From Climacteris rufus (lineage: Eukaryota > Chordata > Aves > Passeriformes > Climacteridae), in NCBI GenBank assembly GCA_013398175.1, contig VZRZ01002227.1, forward strand, positions 164,206-228,205: 64,000 nucleotides of DNA, given 5' to 3'. Under the pieces are notes generated by a model. That model was not told the DNA's origin. It did not search any database and saw only the letters and a list, made by a program, of their open reading frames with translations. Positions 14,109 to 26,690 of the stretch are shown here, piece after piece. A program made the translations under genes and the position numbers. Each line of letters starts with the position of its first letter. Within the stretch, counting starts at the first letter, position 1.

Positions 14109-17100
14109 GATACCAGAAAGTATACAACCCTTGCTCTGGATGGCATTTAACAGCCTCACATGGCTTGCTGAAGCTCTGTTTGTGCAGCTTTTGCTTCCTC
14201 TGAAGGTGGTTCAGGATGCTCTGTTTCTCCATGCACTATGCCAGAATAATGATTTGGTCTTTAAGTCCAGATGTATGCTATTCCAGTGCCTCAATTTTCT
14301 TTTAGTGCTGACTCAGGTAATCTTGCTATGGTTCCTCTTTCTTCCAAAAAGCCTTCTTAAAGGTCTCTTTTTCTGCTCAGCTCTCCTGCTTCATTCTTCC
14401 ACAGTTATTATCCTCCTTGAGCCCAGATTGTGCCAGGAGGGCATCTCTAGTTCTTTGCCCCAGCTTGTCTATCTTCCTGCATTCATCCCTATTGAGAAGT
14501 TATAGGAAACAACACTGTGACCTCCAAATGAGTTCTCCTGGCCTAAGAGAGACATTGCCTTCCTCCTTCCCACAGTCTGGTCTGGGTCATCTGATCCCCA
14601 GCTGACCAGATCAGCTGTTGCTGTGTGGGGGCCTTTTATTCAGGAAGGATACATTGACCCTTGCTTCCTTTGAAGATCCCACTGCCTTGGGTGTTTGGAA
14701 AACTACAACCAACAAAGCCTGCTTTTGTTATCTCCCTCAAACTGAGCTGAAGTGTATGACTGAAAGGATTATGCCACACTAGATTACTAAATATATTTTT
14801 GCATGATGCTCTTACACTAAAAAGAAAAACACAATGATAGCTAGCTCCAGTAATGACAGGAGTACCTTCTCTTAGTGGACACCAGTGCCAGAACTTTATT
14901 TTAGTACCTTGGAAGTCATTAGTACAGAAAACAGTGCTGCAGCTGTCTTGGCAGGCTGTGCTAGGAAGAAGTGCAGTTCCTAATTTAGTATGTATCTGAT
15001 TGATGCATTTGAAAGTGGCAATTCAGCCTGGCAGCAAAAGAGGATTGAAAGCTGGTGCTGAGCACAGTGGTGTTTAGCTTATGGTAGCTCAGGGCTACTT
15101 CATTCTGTACAAAGGGGAAATGTTACTGTGTTCACCCTCAGCCCTCGGAGAAATGGATTGCAGGATGGTCAGTGTTGCAGCCTGGCTGCTTGTTGCTAGA
15201 AGGGAGTTGGAAAATAAAAGTATCTTTTGAAATAGGTGCCTTGCTGTCTTGAGGCTTTGGAACTTTGACTGGCCTAGTAGCTATAAAAGCAGGTTTTGTA
15301 CCTGGGAGAACCACCTGAAAACATTCCCAACCAGCATTATTTTGATCTGTCCGGGTCTGATTTAGATTTTGGTTTATCTGAATAATGATCTGATGCTTAG
15401 GCTGGGAAGCTTTTGTGAGGGCAGTGGTTGCTATTGGGTCACTTCGAATGAAACTTGAAATTTGGAAGTTTATTGTTACAGGCACCTGGTTTACAGGAGA
15501 CTGTGGTAATTAATACTGTCTTACAGCAGTTTTATAGAGAGAGCAAGAGCCTGAGGGAAGCATCTTCCTTTGGCCTCTTCCTAGAGACTCACAGGGAGAA
15601 ATGGTTGCATTGCTGTGTGTGCTGAGGGCTGCCAAACCCCAGGAATTGCGGTGGTCAGCGCTGCACTGCAAGCTGTAGCTCCTTCGTTGGGATAAATCTG
15701 AAAGTTGCAGTGGGATTGCTGAGTCTAATCATTGTTCTGTGTCCCTGTTGCCTTGAAATAGGGTTATATGACTGCTACTAGGACAACTATGTAAAAAGCT
15801 TGGTGAAAAAATAGATATAAGACTGAAACCTTACTTTAGTGATGGGGCTGTTGAAAGTGTGTTATGTTAAGGCTCCAGCATTCTTCACCTTACAGCTGGT
15901 TTTGTAGATGTTGCACACCTAGTTAGATTCATTAGGTTTGCTATTCTAAAGGTAGACATGTTGATGGCAGAGGGGAATAGATACTTTTATTGCATGCATG
16001 GAGTTGGTAAACACTTGTGACCTTTTTAGGTTTGTGACATACACCGATGGAAAGCTTGGAAACACGTTGGCTGTCTTTTTGCTTCACTAAAAAAATTTCT
16101 TAAATTTTTTTGGGTAGAGACAAATGTCCATTTTATGGAAAACTGTTTGATGCATGTTGACCTTAAAGCAAAAGGTTAAGATGTCTCATGTGGCTGCTTT
16201 TTGTCCTGGAAAGAATCAGCAGTGAAAGTTAGGCTGTCAGCTTTGTTTGCATTTCCCAGATACTGTGCCCTTGCCAGCATCTTTTAAATGTTTTAAATGT
16301 AGCTTTTGTATTTTTCTGATGCATAACATTTGCATGCAGTGTTTTTTGTGATGATGCCAGAACAGCCATATAGTAAATATTTAATAAGAATCGTAAAGAT
16401 TTCTTGTTCTTAATGGGCTAAGTTCTGATCTAAAGGAAGTGAAATTGCCATTTTAAATTTATGAAATGCTGGACCTAAGGAGATATGGTTTGTTTGCTTT
16501 ATTATCCACAGATGGCAGGAGTAAAGGTCTCAGTTTAGTTAAGACATAAATGGTGTGGGTAGGTTTTAAGCCTGATAAACACCTAAGTAATCTTATTTTT
16601 ATGGCTGTGAGGGATATATCCTCATTCAAGATAGTAGGTGTGGTGCAGGTTGGATGATGTTGCTCCATACTTTAGCTGACTCAATTTTTGGAGATCTTGC
16701 TTTGTAATCCTTTATCTGAAAAACATGAACTGTTTGCTTGAAAGTCTTAATAGTGGAATATTCAGTTGTGCTAAAAAAAATTTTAGGATGGTAGACATGT
16801 CTATCAACTTTCCTGGGAACATGAATTTCCCTTCTGATTTACTAGTATTGAAAGAGAAATATTTATTGCTGTATCTGTAACTTCAGTGTAAGGGGAAAGA
16901 AAGTGAAGCAGGTGTGGTTGATCTTTGAGCATCCAATGAAATATGCAAAAACGACTCCTTCCTCTTTGTTCAAATGCAAAAGGGACCAGGGAAGGAGTGA
17001 ACAGAAGTAGTGAGGCATGGAAGGTGAAGGAGACCAAAGTTGTTACAGAAGGAAAAAAAAAAGTCTGTGTGGCTATCCCTCTATCCTGAGACATAAAACT

Positions 17101-20100
17101 TGAGGTGCAAGCCCTTTGATGTTCAGTGAGTTGAGACACCCTCTATCTGGCCTCTCCCCCTCCCTCACTATTACTGTTTGATTTCTCTTGTATGGAATGA
17201 AAAATGTTAAAATAGAGGAGAAATGTGCAGACTTGTGGAAAAGGTAGGAGCTTAACTGCTTTCCATAGCAAGGGCCAAGTATTTGAGGAGTTAGCTCTCT
17301 GCTGAGAATGGGCTTTCTTCAGCATTGCCATTTTCATAGGTGTTTGGATTCTTGTTTGTTTTCCCTGGAGACCACAGCTCTCTTCAGGGATAATAAATAT
17401 TTATTTCAAAACTAAATCTGTGCTAATGATGGGAGACATGTACTGAGATGGCCTTTTACCCAGCTCAATGTAGATCTTTAAATGTAATACTGGCCTGGTG
17501 AGAAGCTCCTGTAATTTTTAGAGCATTAGAAAAAAGAATGAGCAAGATTGCCTGGCAGACAAGTAAGGGCTGTACATTAGAGGAATAATACTTCTTTTAA
17601 AGTAAAATATGCTTTTTTAATATGCCTGAACTTTGCAGTTTACTTGTGCTATTGGGATTTACTCCTACTTCCTATTATTCATTTCCTTTTTTAGTTATTA
17701 TGCTTCAAAGAAAGTAAGTTGTCTTTTATAAGCTAGACTATCTGTAGTGAAAATGCCTTGTTATGTACACATTGTTATATTTAAAAACACACGAATATGT
17801 TCAGCAACTTTTAATATAAATTATCCACACTCACTTTGCAAATGAGGAAAGACAGATTCAAAGTAGTACCCATGGAAGTTAAGCTCCATAAAAAAACAAG
17901 TTCCTGCTTTTATATTTCATCTCAGTGGGTTTGCACTCTCCTTTAAAATAAACCCAATCTGAAGCCCTTACAGTGTGTGCTGGCTGTCTTTTTTCCTACT
18001 TCTCTAGAAGATGAGCTTTCAAATCAGTAGTTCAAGGCACAAACATTATGTTGCTCTTCAAGTAATGGTACCTCTGAGATGCTGATAGTTACTCTGTTTT
18101 ATGAGCCTGTTATATTTTTAGTTTGGACAAGATAGATTAAATCCTTGCTATTAGAGAATTTTTTTAATATTGGAGTATAAGGTAGTATTAAAATATAGTC
18201 ATGAATATTATCAAATATTTTATTGAAACATTAAAAGGGTTTAATGATTGGGGTTTTTAAAGTTACTAGGTTTGGCTTGAATTTACTGTGGTTTGCTTTA
18301 GAATGTGGTGCTATGTATGTAAGTGGGGGATGCCTGAGATGCAAGAAATGTGATGGAATTGAACTCACCTTTTTCACAGTGATAATACTTCAATATAAGA
18401 GGCATGAAAGGAGCTTTTGCCAGTGGTATGAAATGTTTCTGCTAACTCTTGATGTCTTTTGGGGGATTGAAATAGAGCTTATGAGTTAACTTTCTACAGT
18501 TGTTGTGCATGCTGTGTCTTTAATGAAATACATGATAGGAGATGTGTGCATGTTAATATTACTAGACCTGGAAAGAGTTGCTGGACTTCTTGTGTTTTGA
18601 AACATTCTATGGAATAGATGTGACAGTTTATTTTAAGCTATTTGCTTTTGGGGCAATAAAGATGTAACTGTGTACTGTGAGTTTGTATGTGTATACAAAC
18701 ATACACACATAAAACTATATTTGTGGGAACAAATTGCATGTTTTAGATACTAAGGATGTAGCTGTTCAGAGGAGAAAATGAAATGTGAACAAGAGAGCTG
18801 TGTCACTTTAAAGTCTCCATATTCCTCTTCTGAGTAGCCCTTTCCATTTCCCTTATTTGAATGCTCCAGTTCTGTTTCTGAAATAATTTCTCCATTTCCC
18901 AAATAACAAAATGTGTTTGCTTTTGTTTTGTATGCATTTGTTTAATGTTGCCTCCCATGTCTACTTCAGAAAAAGCAAATGGCTTAACAAAACAAACAGC
19001 CAATTTCTGACTCATGTCTGGTTGAGTCCACATTTGAGATTTTCTCCTCTGTGTCTGAGCTGAGGAACCTGTTTTTTTCCTGGATTTCATGCTCAAGTGT
19101 CTTTTATAAGCAAATGTTTGCTGATCTCTGCTGTCCTTTTGTGTCTGCATTTTGAGACTTCTTTCTGGCCTTTAGCATGCCTTGCTTTTAGTTTGCTCCT
19201 TTTGTAGGAAATTTCCTGCAGTTTGGAGGAAAAACACATCTATTATGTGGGAGCCTTTTTGTTTTAAAAAGCATCCTAAAGAAAGGGTAATAAAGTAGAT
19301 TGTTCCAAAATGCTTAATGATCAGCAAGATATACTTTCAGGCTATAAACAGTATTGCCCATTTAGCAAATGCTTTTCTTGTAGAAGGTCTTAGTGCTCTT
19401 GAATATTTTTGGTTGACTAGTTGCAGGTGCATGCAGACTTGTGTTGTCCTTGAGCTCTCTCTATGCTTTCTGTGTTCTAGTGTGGCTGTGGGCCATGCAT
19501 TTACCAATTCTGATAAAAACAGTTCTCATGGAAAAGTGGTAGGCAGGTGAAGAGTTGCAATTTGGTGTGGAGGAGAAGCAGGAAGGGAGTGAAACTTTAA
19601 AAGTGATGCAAAATACTTGTTTATCAAAGCATATGTAGTAGACTTGGACTTTAGTTTCATACTTAAACTATTTAAAATGTTTGAAGAATCGAACAGTTGT
19701 CAGTGTTTTTCAGCATAAGTGTAACTTTAAAAATTAAATCCAGAAGAGTGCTTAGACCCAGTTTCACAGGTTGGTTGTTAGAACCCTTACTGAGAGGTGC
19801 TGTTCCCTGCATGAAGAGAACTCTTTCTGAAACCTGGGAATCCAGAAAGTTTTAGGGCATCAAGAAGAGTGAGAAACTAAGAAGTAAGTATTGTTTTTCT
19901 GGTTGTTTCTGCAGAAGTCCCTGAAGGTTTTTGTTGCAGCACAGTCTGAAGGGTGCCTCCCTGATGAATAGGCTGTAGAGTATGTTTTGTTCTCTTGATT
20001 AGCAATATTGCTATTTACCACAGTGCTAACATTAGACTCATCTACTACTACAGCGATATATGATAAAAGGCCAATCAGTAGAAGCAACTGCTCAGATAGT

Positions 20101-23100
20101 AATGACTCTTTCCTACAGAGCCATATTTATAACATTGATGACCTCGAGTAATGTGACTCTTGGACTGATATTGCTGCAGTACAGATGGAGATAAATGAGG
20201 ACGGAAAAAAGCGTTGCCTGTGTAAAGAAAATCTTTTCTAAAATCGATAGAAGGTTTCCAATGCTTTGTATTTTCTGAATCTGGTAACATTGTGTACTAC
20301 GATGTCATTTAGTAAAACATAAAGTTGCTCGAGTATGGTTAAGTAAATTATTTGAACTTAGAATGGAGCTTTGTTAATTTTCTTGGCAGTTACTGCCCTT
20401 TACTGCACTCTTGAAAAAACCCCTTGTGTTTTAATCTTGGAGGATAAATCCTTCACAATATATTGTGATGGTACATCTAGATGTTACCTACTTCTATGTA
20501 TTAAAAAAGAAAAACAAGTCCCTTTTTACTGTAGAGATATTTCAGGATGTGCCTCTGATGTAATGTCTGCTCCTTGTGTGTGCATGTTTGAAGCTTTTGT
20601 ATTGCAATGCATCCTGTGTGCTGCTGTTATGCATTGTGGAAAATAACTTCACTCCCTCCGTTACTGGCCCAGCTTTCTGATGTCTGATGGAATGGCCTTC
20701 CCTTGGTGTTCTCCATCAGTGATCCTGCCTGTGAAGCAATCTTCCTTTTAACTAGTGTTAGACACTGAGTCTGCTTCAAGGGAGAAGTGTTGCTCTCATT
20801 TCTCCAGTCATCAGGCCTGTTTTTGAGATAATGGAGCTTGACAAACTGACAAATTGTCTCCCAGTGGCAAGTGAACGTGTTCATTGAATTTTTTGTCTTT
20901 GTATCTGAATTGTTCTTAAATTTTGTTTCTTTTTGTTGGTCTAACACACCCAAAATGAACAAAGGACACTCAGTGGGGTCTGGCATGCAGGTCAGACTTC
21001 TCAAGAACAAGTTTATACTGGTTTAAGCCTTAAAAGCAAAGGTTGAGCTATTACATTCCAGGTCATCTGAGCATCTTGGAGCAGAAAATGGCATGCACCT
21101 GATAGCTTTACTTTCACAAGAGATTCTGAAGAATAAAATCGTTAGACATTTAGGTAGCAATTGTAATGTTGTTACAAAACAAGATTGTTCTTTATTTTGG
21201 TGTTCTGACTGTCAGAACTGTTCTGTCACAGTATGTAGACTAAATTGTAAGGAGGCAGCTATTTAGCTATTTATGCCTGATTCTTAGGAGGATAAGCCAT
21301 TATATATACAGTTGGTATCAGATGAATTGAAGCTTTTTAGAAACACTCATGTGGTGCCCCACCCCAGTCCAGTATGTAAATCATTTAATACATTCAAGAA
21401 TTCTTGTAATTTTGACCTTGGGAGATTAGCTAGGTCATTACTGGGCATGCTTGAAGACTTAGCAAGGAAGCAAATGCTAGTGAATTGCTGTCTCTGTTTC
21501 TAGATCTGGTTGAGCTGGAGAAGTTTCATTTCATGTGCAATGTGAACAATGAGTTCTAGAGAGGATAAGCAACTTAGCCAGCGTCCCTCTTACCTAGTGG
21601 TGAGAGTGAAAACTAAAATTTGCCTAGTGAATGCTCTCAATAAGACTAGGCTTTCTGATAAAACTGATAAATTAAAATGAAGGTTTTAATCTTTCAACCA
21701 TCTGTTGTGTAGGGCAGCAGCAGGTGGTCTGTCCATGGGCAGGACTGGCAGAAATGGCTGGGTGTGCTGCAGGGTGGGTGGAGCACTGATGGCAGTGCAA
21801 GCACTGTGGAGTTATTTGCCTGCTATCACTTTATCCCTGATTTCCATTCAACCATTATCCAGCTGTTCATGCTGAGAAGTCTGTACTTCGAAGGCAAGTT
21901 GAAAAAAAACATCTGCCTATTGTTCTAAAATGACTTAAGTGTCTTCAGACTGAGATTTCCGATCAGCTGCAGGTATTTTAATTCTCATGTTTGCCACTGT
22001 CTTTGAAAGAGTCAGGCAAGTAACACAGCTCAAGCTTGGGATGCCTGGATTTGAAGCCCAAGGTTTGCAAAGATAAATTATGTAATACTCGAATTGTTTA
22101 TTGCACTTGCATTAATGTATCAAAACTTCTACACTGTTCTCATCTCACATGGTTGTCTGTCTACTTAACTGTACTCAGATACCTGCATGTAATGCCTATG
22201 GTGCTTGGTGATACGGTAATGCACAGCTCAGCTGTGTGGAGAAAGAAACTGGAAAAAGCACAGAATGCTTGTATTGAAAACAACTGTTTTCCCTTCTCCA
22301 GAATCAAGTAGTTGATTTTAACTAAACAAATTAAAGCCAATTCAAGCTGGGTTTTTTCAGCTGTTTTTATTTGCGGGAGTGGCATATCTTTGGATTTACG
22401 AGTTTCCTTAAGAGACCTCCCTGCTAGGTGAGCACCTGAGTCATCTAATTTGTTGTTTGAATTGCAGTGCCTACAGTGAAGGAATCTGTGGTGGATGGGG
22501 GGAGCAGTCCTTGGTTTCCTCTGCATGTGTGCTGTGCAGAGCTGCTGAGCAGCCTCTGGCTTTACTCACCTTCTGTGTAGTGCTGTTCAGGCTTCACCTT
22601 CTTATTCTTGTGGCTGTTCATGATTTCACTGGCTCAAGTGCAGGTTTTATATGTTGGGGCATGCAGGAGTGTGTGTATCACCAGCTATGAGTGAAAGGTG
22701 TTTTTTCCATAGAAAGGGTGAGGAAAGACAGTGCTTTGAGCAAAGCAGAAATTGGCAGCATTGAGCAGTGTCAGCATAGCAGTGAAACTCTTCTAATTTT
22801 GAGGTTGGGGGTTCTGGTTGATTGCTTCCTATACCTTTAAATACTCAAATATTTCTTCTAGTCATAATAGAAAATGGAAATAAATCAAAAATGAAAAATG
22901 TGATTAAAAATTTAGTTCTGTTTAACAGCATATTTACGAGAGGTAGTTTGCTTCTCATGATAGTTTTCAAAACAATAAAACCAAGAAGCCTTCAAATTCT
23001 TGGAAAAATTTATTGTGCTTAAAAAACTAGACGGACTCTAATTCTGTCCTTCGAGAAGCAATGACTATATAATCTGACAAAAAATGAGCATACTGTAATC

Positions 23101-23663
23101 TAATATGTCATTTTCTGTGTAATAAGAAAGCTATTCCATGCTCTACTTCCTTTCATGCTATTAATAAGAGGCTGCCACATTATATTACTTTGTTCCTTAG
23201 CTGTGACTTAAATTTTTCACCCTTCAAGCAGGCCAGATTCAGTGATCTGATGCCCACTACATTTAATTCATATACAAAGTCAGATGAAGTGACAGAATAG
23301 CTGCAGGTTATGAAACTTTGACATTTCAAGAGGATGCAACAAAAGGCATCAGACATTGACAGCTAGTGAGCTACATCATAAATGCCTAACAGAACTTAAA
23401 GGTTGCACTGGGGTTAAATTTCATGTGTTAATAAACGGAATGCCAGTAATTGGGCATTTTTAATGGTGGCATACATCTAATATGTAGAAAGCATATCACA
23501 CCCAGGGAGCATCCAAGCCAAAATTAGTTTGAGACCACAAGTGAGGATTGCCATCTGCTGTATTCTTACTGAACCTTGGGCATTTGCTAACACCTGCTGT
23601 CAGTGTGGTAGTTTTGCTTCAACCAAGTCTGGTTTTCTCAGGACTGCTGTGATAAGACATGAG

Positions 23664-23742
23664 ATTATAGAATCATTCAGGTTGGAAAAGATCATAGAGT
23701 CCAGTCATTAACCTAAGACTTCCAAATCCACTACTAAACTGT
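23664..23742 (-). mobile_element. CR1 LINE 3'-end fragment
   Basis: Read on the plus strand the segment begins with TATAGAATCATTCAGGTTGG, followed by AAAAGATCATAGAGTCCAG and a stretch resembling 'cattaaccc..gcc aagtccaccactaaac'. This is the complement of the terminal part of bird CR1 elements (Gly-Leu-Asp 'ggttggactcgatgatct' block followed by the ATTCTRTG tail). The element therefore points to the minus strand. It is severely 5'-truncated, as is usual for CR1, and has several substitutions. It carries no coding capacity. Confidence 0.8.
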
Positions 23743-25179
23743 AGTAGAGTGGGTTTGTCGTAATGCCATGCTGTTAGAAATTTCAACAGCCCAAAAAGTT
23801 CATACAGTCCAGTGTGCAGAGAGGTGTCTCAGCTTGCCAGTGAGAAGGGTTAAGCAATGATGATAGAAAAGGGGAGTTGAAAGGAGCCAATATTGAGCAA
23901 AAGATGTGCTTCAGGTGAGTAACAAGCTTCTTGGGCGTTCTCAAGAACAGTCCACTTGTGTCAGAGATGAATGTAGAGAGTTTGGGTGTAGGGGATGGTG
24001 GTGACACTGAAATGGTGAGAAGGAGCTGTCATAAGGCAGTATTTGAGAAGCAGGATTGCTGAATGGAGGTGTTGTCCTGTTAGACCTCCCAGGAACTGGC
24101 AAAGTTTTTTTGGTGGAGAACTATTGGAAAGTGTAGGAATGAGCAATGAATGGGCAGGTGAATTAAAAATGCAAGGATTCCTTTTTAGTCCTCTAAAGGG
24201 GATTGGAGATACACTCTGCCTGTTGTTAAAATCTGTAATTAAATTTAAAAAGTATACTAGCTTTATTGTAATAAAATTTTTATCACTGCTTACTGTAGAA
24301 GAAAAGGGGGGATTTTTTTGGATAGTATTTCACTGAGTGGTGGAAGGCCAAGGGAAATACTTCTGTCTGTTTCTTTGTTGCCTCTTTCCTGAATTTTAAT
24401 ACATTGCCAAATGAAGTCCTCTTAGATGCTGTGTATAAAAATAGACAAGCTGATAAAGCATGGACTCTTGTATGCCTTTACCAAAATGCTATGTGCCTTT
24501 GTGAACAAGGTAGTAGACTGAAATTACAATTTTAAAATGACCATACTCGTGCTGTAAGTGTTTCTCAAAACTTGATGGAAGCGAGATAATCAATGAGACT
24601 GCAGTATCTGGATGTAAATATGTAGGAATCGCATGACAGATGAGTTGCTTTAGTAGAAAGGTGCTATATGATTAAAGACAATGGGATAAAGTAAATTGTA
24701 TTAGTTTATGTGGATTGAAATACACCTTAAAAGGAGAAGGGGGTTAGTACTGTTGCTGTGTTGTTGGCTACATAGTCAGAATTATGACAATTACTTAAAA
24801 TGCCAGAAGACATGGGAAAAAAAATGAGGAAAAAGTTTTGGTAAAAGTAGTACAGTTCATTTACTTTTGAGAGAGGAAAACTAGCCATCTCACTACTGAA
24901 TGTGATGAAGAGACATTATTTATTTCAGCTGCCAAGGATGTTTTTTGATCATCCACCTTGATGCAAAAAGAGGAAATTTTAATCTTAAGCAATGCAGGAG
25001 GTCTGATTCAAGATGTTACATGGCAGTCATCTTGAAAACATTACCTGTGTTGTATTGTTATATGACATTCCTGTAAGAACAAAAGTCCCAGATTATTTAA
25101 TCACTTGTTCTTCCCCTTCCCAAAAACTAAATCAATCCTCATAGCCTCAGTAAAGCCAAACAAGGAGCAATGAAGTGTT
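23743..25179. other. Intronic stretch, no gene seen
   Basis: AT-rich intron between two CR1 remnants. No exon or RNA gene is recognised. The part nearest 25 kb may contain further, unrecognisably diverged sequence of the old LINE that follows. Confidence 0.5.
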
Positions 25180-26690
25180 AGAGTTGTGAAGGTGAGTTTT
25201 GCTTGTCAAGACAGCACATGGGAGACTTGGAAGCAACATGTGTCAAAAAGCTTAAAAAAAGAGTTAAATAGAATGAAAAAAAGCTTATGATAGTAATTCT
25301 TCAAAGAGCAGAACTGTTTGAAGAGTGACAGGTTTAAAATTAAAACCCTAAGATAATTACTGACATATCACTGACAGTGGGAAGAATGTGAGGAAGGCTG
25401 TAGCCTGTTAAGTGGTCAGCACATCAGGGAATTCTTAAGGAAGGTGCTATTACAGCAGACAAGCCACAGGAGATTTTTGCAGAGGTGTTCACTGTGGAGC
25501 ACTGTAGATGAACTCTCAGACTGAAGAATTTTTTACGGGGATGGTCAAGAAGATCTATCTTTTTGATTAATGTGTAGAGAGGCAATCAGTATAAATGAAT
25601 AGGACATCATGCAAACCTCCTCATATTCACTCAAGGTGTAAAATATCTCAGATATCAAAGTGTCTGATTTTTTTAATCAGAAGTATGTAATCCATCACTT
25701 ACAACAGGCTGTGTGTGTGTCAGAGGAATGGAAGCTGCAGATATGATACCGTAGTGATGTAGGAAAGAAGTAGAATTGAGTGTTTCAAGAAAGAGTACCA
25801 TAAAAAAATTTTAAACACAAAGTTAAAAAAAATTACAGTTTTTTTAGCTAGAAGTCATACTTCATAAAGCAGTTAGAATCCTTGGAGGGGGCAGGGAGGG
25901 ACAGGAATAAGTTTATAGCTGGTGTAATGCACTTCGATTTATAAAAAGCTTTGATAAGACCTCCTGCCAAAGGCTTTTAAAGGAAATCAGCTGCTGTGGA
26001 TTAAGAGGAACCACCTCCTGTTGTATTAATAACTGGCCAGAAGATGAGAAAAAGGTAAGACTAAATGATCAATTTCCATAGAGGTCTTGCCAACGGGATC
26101 TTCAAGGATATGTGCCCTCAGCATATTTGTACATATTTTGGACAAAGGAACAAAGTGTGCTGACATTCAGCTGGGAATGCAAAATCACACAATGCAGAGT
26201 TAATTGTGAGACACTGAAGAATAATTTCAAAATAGATAGATAGTGGACAATAAATAGCTGCTGGGATTCAGTATCTGCTAATTGTGATGTAATGCCTTAC
26301 TGCAGGAGGAGGGTGAAAACAATTCTGATTATATGTCTGTTTTAAAAGTGCTAGTTAGTTGTGAACCTTTGGCAGAAATGTTGCTGTTTTGTGGGAAATT
26401 CTTTCAGGGTCTAAGCTTTGAAGGCAGAAGTGTTTAGGAAAGGAATAGAAGGCAGAAGAGATCATTGTTGTTATTCCTTGGTGTACTGTATGCTGTATCC
26501 ATCTTTGGTTGTCACTGCCTCAGACCATCAGTAAAACCAGTAATGGTGATTGGGATAATCCTGTGGCCTGGCTTCTATTTAATAGAAGGCTAAACAGGAT
26601 GGAGTGGTGAGAGGAAAGTTTGTGGGTTAAACTTAATCAGGAGGTTCTTCTGGAAAAGGCACAGAAAGGGTTTGCCCCTATTCTTTTTTG
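25180..26690 (+). mobile_element. Ancient CR1/L3-like LINE remnant (decayed reverse-transcriptase region)
   Basis: Several blocks in the right order resemble the reverse-transcriptase ORF of the old CR1/L3-type LINEs shared by reptiles and birds. Around 25470-25500 is a block of the 'gaGATTTTTGCAGAGGTGTTCACTG' type. Around 25945-25990 is a 'cttcgatttataaaaagctttgataag' block, equivalent to the conserved motif LDFxKAFDxV. At 26030-26110 lies the 'aactggccagaagatgag...gatcttcaaggat' block. Around 26430-26520 is the 'aggaaaggaatagaaggcagaagagatcat' block. Frames are broken throughout by stops and indels, so it is a dead fossil insertion. Both boundaries are approximate. The family assignment is from remembered consensus features and needs a repeat-library search. 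Confidence 0.65.

Larger units (their letters stand above)
496..23663. other. Intronic stretch, no gene seen
   Basis: About 23 kb of AT-rich intron. I see no exon with plausible splice sites and no recognisable mobile element. What can be pointed to is an RFX-type X-box at 6677-6690, a near-perfect inverted repeat at 14085-14108, and local GC-richer patches around 10.6-11.2 kb and 15.6-15.7 kb. Open frames here reach at most 127 codons (20627-21010, minus), which is within chance expectation for this length and composition, and none resembles a protein I know. Confidence 0.6.

Noticed and set aside
14131..14505. 124-codon hydrophobic frame that looks like a membrane protein.
   Set aside because: The strand is pyrimidine-rich, which automatically yields Leu/Phe/Ser-rich peptides. 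There is no known family match and no splice or promoter context.
15153..15185. ATG GAT TGC on the plus strand, giving an MDC-type start reminiscent of the ATP11A N-terminus.
   Set aside because: Only the first three residues fit. The following codons diverge, there is no donor at the expected distance, and there is no CpG island or promoter context.
18803..19150. 115-codon minus-strand frame rich in Lys, Gln and Met.
   Set aside because: Composition follows from the T-rich plus strand. No domain or conserved motif was seen.
20627..21010. 127-codon minus-strand open frame.
   Set aside because: Frames of this length are expected a few times by chance in 64 kb at this base composition, and the product is not recognised.
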